This document shows, in pieces, positions 32,893 through 34,381 of a stretch of DNA of 34,381 nt (position 1 is the first letter of the stretch; each line of letters begins with the position of its first letter). The notes below the pieces were generated by a model, which saw only the letters and a program-made list of their open reading frames with translations, had not been told where the DNA came from and searched no databases. This DNA comes from Acidobacteriota bacterium (GTDB lineage Bacteria > Acidobacteriota > Terriglobia > Terriglobales > Acidobacteriaceae): positions 1 through 34,381 of the forward strand of contig JABDBE010000027.1 in the NCBI GenBank assembly GCA_013288805.1, given 5' to 3'. The translations under genes were made by a program, and so were the position numbers.

Positions 32893-33129
32893 ATGGTCCA
32901 ACTGGGTAATCAGGGTGTGGTCTACAAGGCTGAGGATACCGAACTCGGTCGATTCGTCGCCCTGAAATTCCTGCCCGAAGATTTAGCTCAAGACCCGCAG
33001 GCGCTCGAAAGGTTCCGACGAGAGGCGCGTGCCGCCGCGTACAAGGATTTCCTGATGCTCTGGAAGGACGCCGATCCCGACATCCCCATCCTGAAGGAAG
33101 CCAAAGCAGAGTACGCGAGGCTGCAATAG
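32893..33129 (+). pseudogene. Internally deleted Ser/Thr kinase remnant
   Basis: A 78-codon open frame joins two ends of a kinase gene. Residues 4-46 are the start of a Hanks-type kinase: a damaged glycine loop ([17 protein letters not shown], in place of [14 protein letters not shown]), the ATP-binding Lys in VALKFL, and [10 protein letters not shown]. Residues 48-78 ([20 protein letters not shown], then [10 protein letters not shown] and stop) are the typical C-terminus of acidobacterial kinases that end in TPRs. The catalytic loop, DFG and everything between are gone, with the frame preserved across the junction near 33030-33040. No upstream kinase coding remains. It is catalytically dead. 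Confidence 0.85.
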
Positions 33130-33167
33130 CTGTTCGGGCTATGATGTTCTTGCGGACAATCGCACCA

Positions 33168-33545
33168 ATGCCAAGAAGCACAATCAACTTCGACGCTGTG
33201 CGGGAAATCGGCTTAACGCTGCCCGGCGTGGAGGAGAGCACAGTCTACGGGTCACCCGCGCTCAAGGTTCGCGGAAAATTGCTCGCGTGCCTGCCTACTC
33301 ATCGTTCGGCTGAGCCGGGTTCGCTTGCCGTTCGCGTCGGTTTCGACGACCGCGCCGAACTGATCGCAGCCGCTCCCGACGTTTACTACGTGACCGACCA
33401 CTATCTGAACCACACCTCGGTGCTGGTTCGCCTGTCCCGCGTTACACCTGATGTCCTGCGGGACTTGCTCGGCATGGCTCACAAATTTGTGACCGCTGAT
33501 GCGGCTCGCCACTCGCCATCGCGGAACCACCGCAAGCCTGCCTGA
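33168..33545 (+). CDS. MmcQ/YjbR family protein
   Basis: 125 aa from the ATG at 33168 (MPRSTINFDAVREIGLTLPG); an ATG at 33141 in the same frame is possible and neither has a clear ribosome site. The CyaY-like fold family is indicated by the N-terminal VREIGLTLPGVEESTVYGSPALKVRGKLLA, VRVGFDDRAELIAAAPDVYYVTDHY and VLVRLSRVTPDVLRDLLGMA. YjbR proteins are thought to bind DNA or act as small regulators, but no mechanism is established. It lies 38 bp after the kinase remnant. The Ser/Arg/His-rich C-terminal tail is unremarkable. Confidence 0.85.
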   Translation: MPRSTINFDAVREIGLTLPGVEESTVYGSPALKVRGKLLACLPTHRSAEPGSLAVRVGFDDRAELIAAAPDVYYVTDHYLNHTSVLVRLSRVTPDVLRDLLGMAHKFVTADAARHSPSRNHRKPA

Positions 33546-33886
33546 TTCTGGCTGGCTTCCGAGCAATCCAATAGCGACCGACCTTCTGCATATTGCTACG
33601 ATAGGCATTGAAATTGGGGGACGTATCTGGTGAGCAAGTCGATTGACCGGTCAGCCTTCATTGTGCAGGCAGGTCGCGTCAGGATGCGCCAAGGCAACAG
33701 TGCAGTAGGTCAAATATTCGTAATACCTCCCCAAAAGTGCTCTTCGGGATCGACGCCAGAACGCTTTAACTACAACAAACGATTCATTTCTCGCCCATGG
33801 CACGGTAGATGCTCCAAATACGAGAGCGACGTGAACGGGACAGTGGTTTTTCTCTTGCATGGATATTGCAGTTAGGACAATGCCCT
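33546..33886. other. Intergenic stretch, nothing accepted
   Basis: A GTG-started frame at 33630-33875 is open but without recognisable content. No clear structure otherwise. Confidence 0.35.
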
Positions 33887-34114
33887 ATGCTGACATGCTC
33901 CCACTGCGGCAAGGAGACCACTTATCCTTTCGCTGCCGAGTTCAAGCGAGCCGATGCTGGTCGGTTCATCTGTGGCGACTGCAAGAAGGAATTCTTCGTC
34001 CTCGACAATGTACCGATGACCAAAAGGCAATACGCCGTCAAGATCAAGTCCCACAACGACGCACAGGTTGACCTAACTTATGCACCTCAATCAATTCGGA
34101 GAAGGGGTGTATAA
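33887..34114 (+). CDS. Small zinc-ribbon protein
   Basis: 75 aa from the ATG at 33887; the longer reading to 33809 has no family-like sequence. MLTCSHCGKETTYPF gives Cys4 and Cys7, and FICGDCKKEFFVLDN gives Cys29 and Cys32: a classic four-Cys zinc ribbon. The C-terminal half (34-75) is basic with no further motif. No ribosome site of strength. Function unknown. Confidence 0.6.
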   Translation: MLTCSHCGKETTYPFAAEFKRADAGRFICGDCKKEFFVLDNVPMTKRQYAVKIKSHNDAQVDLTYAPQSIRRRGV

Positions 34115-34182
34115 ACCAGCCATCCGCATGCTGGAAGCCGAGGACATCAGCGTGCGGCGAACATCACCCTTGACGCCTTGGG

Positions 34183-34381
34183 TCAGCGATAGCCAGTCAG
34201 CCGCGTGACCAGAAGCACCAGTGACAATCCGATGGCAGCGATGCCGTTGGCGCGAATCCCACGACAGCTTGCCGCCCAAGGGAACATCAGGATTTCGAAA
34301 AGCGGCATGAATTTGTCCGGCCACAATAGTCCCGCCAGCCCGAAGGCCACCCCGAGTTGGACAACAAGGCACAGCCACAGG
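34183..34381 (-). CDS. C-terminus of a small membrane protein (5' partial at window edge)
   Basis: The minus-strand frame from the window edge to the TGA at 34183-34185 reads 66 codons: a hydrophobic helix (LWLCLVVQLGVAFGLAGLLW), a short loop WPDKFMPLFEILMFPWAASC, then a second helix (GIAAIGLSLVLLVTRLTGYR). Two membrane segments with a small polar loop suggest a DUF-type small integral membrane protein. Family not recognised; the start lies outside the window. Confidence 0.6.
   Translation of the reverse strand, partial: LWLCLVVQLGVAFGLAGLLWPDKFMPLFEILMFPWAASCRGIRANGIAAIGLSLVLLVTRLTGYR

Noticed and set aside
33630..33875. 81-codon GTG-started frame
   Set aside because: No recognisable content, and it overlaps the upstream part of the zinc-ribbon gene frame.
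1..34381. CRISPR arrays, rRNA genes or insertion-sequence transposases
   Set aside because: No regularly spaced direct repeats, rRNA sequence or transposase-like protein was found on either strand.

Overview
The window looks like a soil-type acidobacterial chromosome segment (Acidobacteriota, probably Terriglobia). This is inferred from protein content only: a TIGR02999-type ECF sigma factor beside a Ser/Thr kinase with C-terminal TPRs, secreted GloVer (TIGR03803-type) and HAF-type repeat proteins, and many very small Zn-ribbon-like or charged proteins of the kind scattered through these genomes. Coding is of moderate GC, on both strands, with wide and partly decayed intergenic regions.

Layout. 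1-2139: the 3' part of a PAS-PAS-AAA+-Fis sigma54 activator, facing a remnant of a second such activator. 2140-5865: a redox/stress cluster, with pirin, DoxX and an AzoR-type flavodoxin-fold reductase on the minus strand, a divergent TetR regulator with a palindromic operator candidate, then an SDR dehydrogenase. 6192-7256: a secreted Cys-containing propeller-like repeat protein with a good terminator. 7411-10748: an ECF sigma and membrane Ser/Thr kinase-TPR pair. 10749-15046: an integration hotspot at tRNA-Asp(GTC). The intact tRNA and a displaced identical 48-nt copy of its 3' part bracket a 3-kb island carrying a Fic-domain protein and an HTH/coiled-coil protein, and an integrase remnant sits beside each tRNA copy. 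15482-16868: a YcaC-like isochorismatase-family hydrolase with a divergent TetR regulator. 17299-19193: small proteins and a PilZ-like protein. 19288-22047: a 919-residue secreted mosaic protein (Pro-rich linker, ricin-like stretch, beta-helix-like middle, VCBS/FG-GAP tail). 22604-27234: an orphan PadR-associated-type membrane protein, several small Cys/His proteins, a SYLF-OmpA fusion, and broken genes. 27725-32692: HAF-repeat and two tandem GloVer-repeat secreted proteins (one frameshifted) and a truncated hydrolase. 32893-34381: an internally deleted Ser/Thr kinase remnant, a YjbR/MmcQ-like protein, a zinc-ribbon protein and the end of a membrane protein running off the window.

The most system-like unit is the tRNA-Asp island. 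The Fic gene has two tandem inverted-repeat operators of the same architecture, centred 41 bp apart, just upstream of its probable start, and is followed on the same strand by an uncharacterised HTH plus coiled-coil protein. Fic proteins with a C-terminal winged helix are plausible autoregulators, so this may be a self-controlled Fic effector cassette moved by tRNA-directed integration. That is inference.

The window contains many broken genes: four with single-base shifts or an in-frame stop, one internal in-frame deletion, and at least three truncations. This suggests an actively decaying accessory region, although some single-base shifts could be assembly errors.
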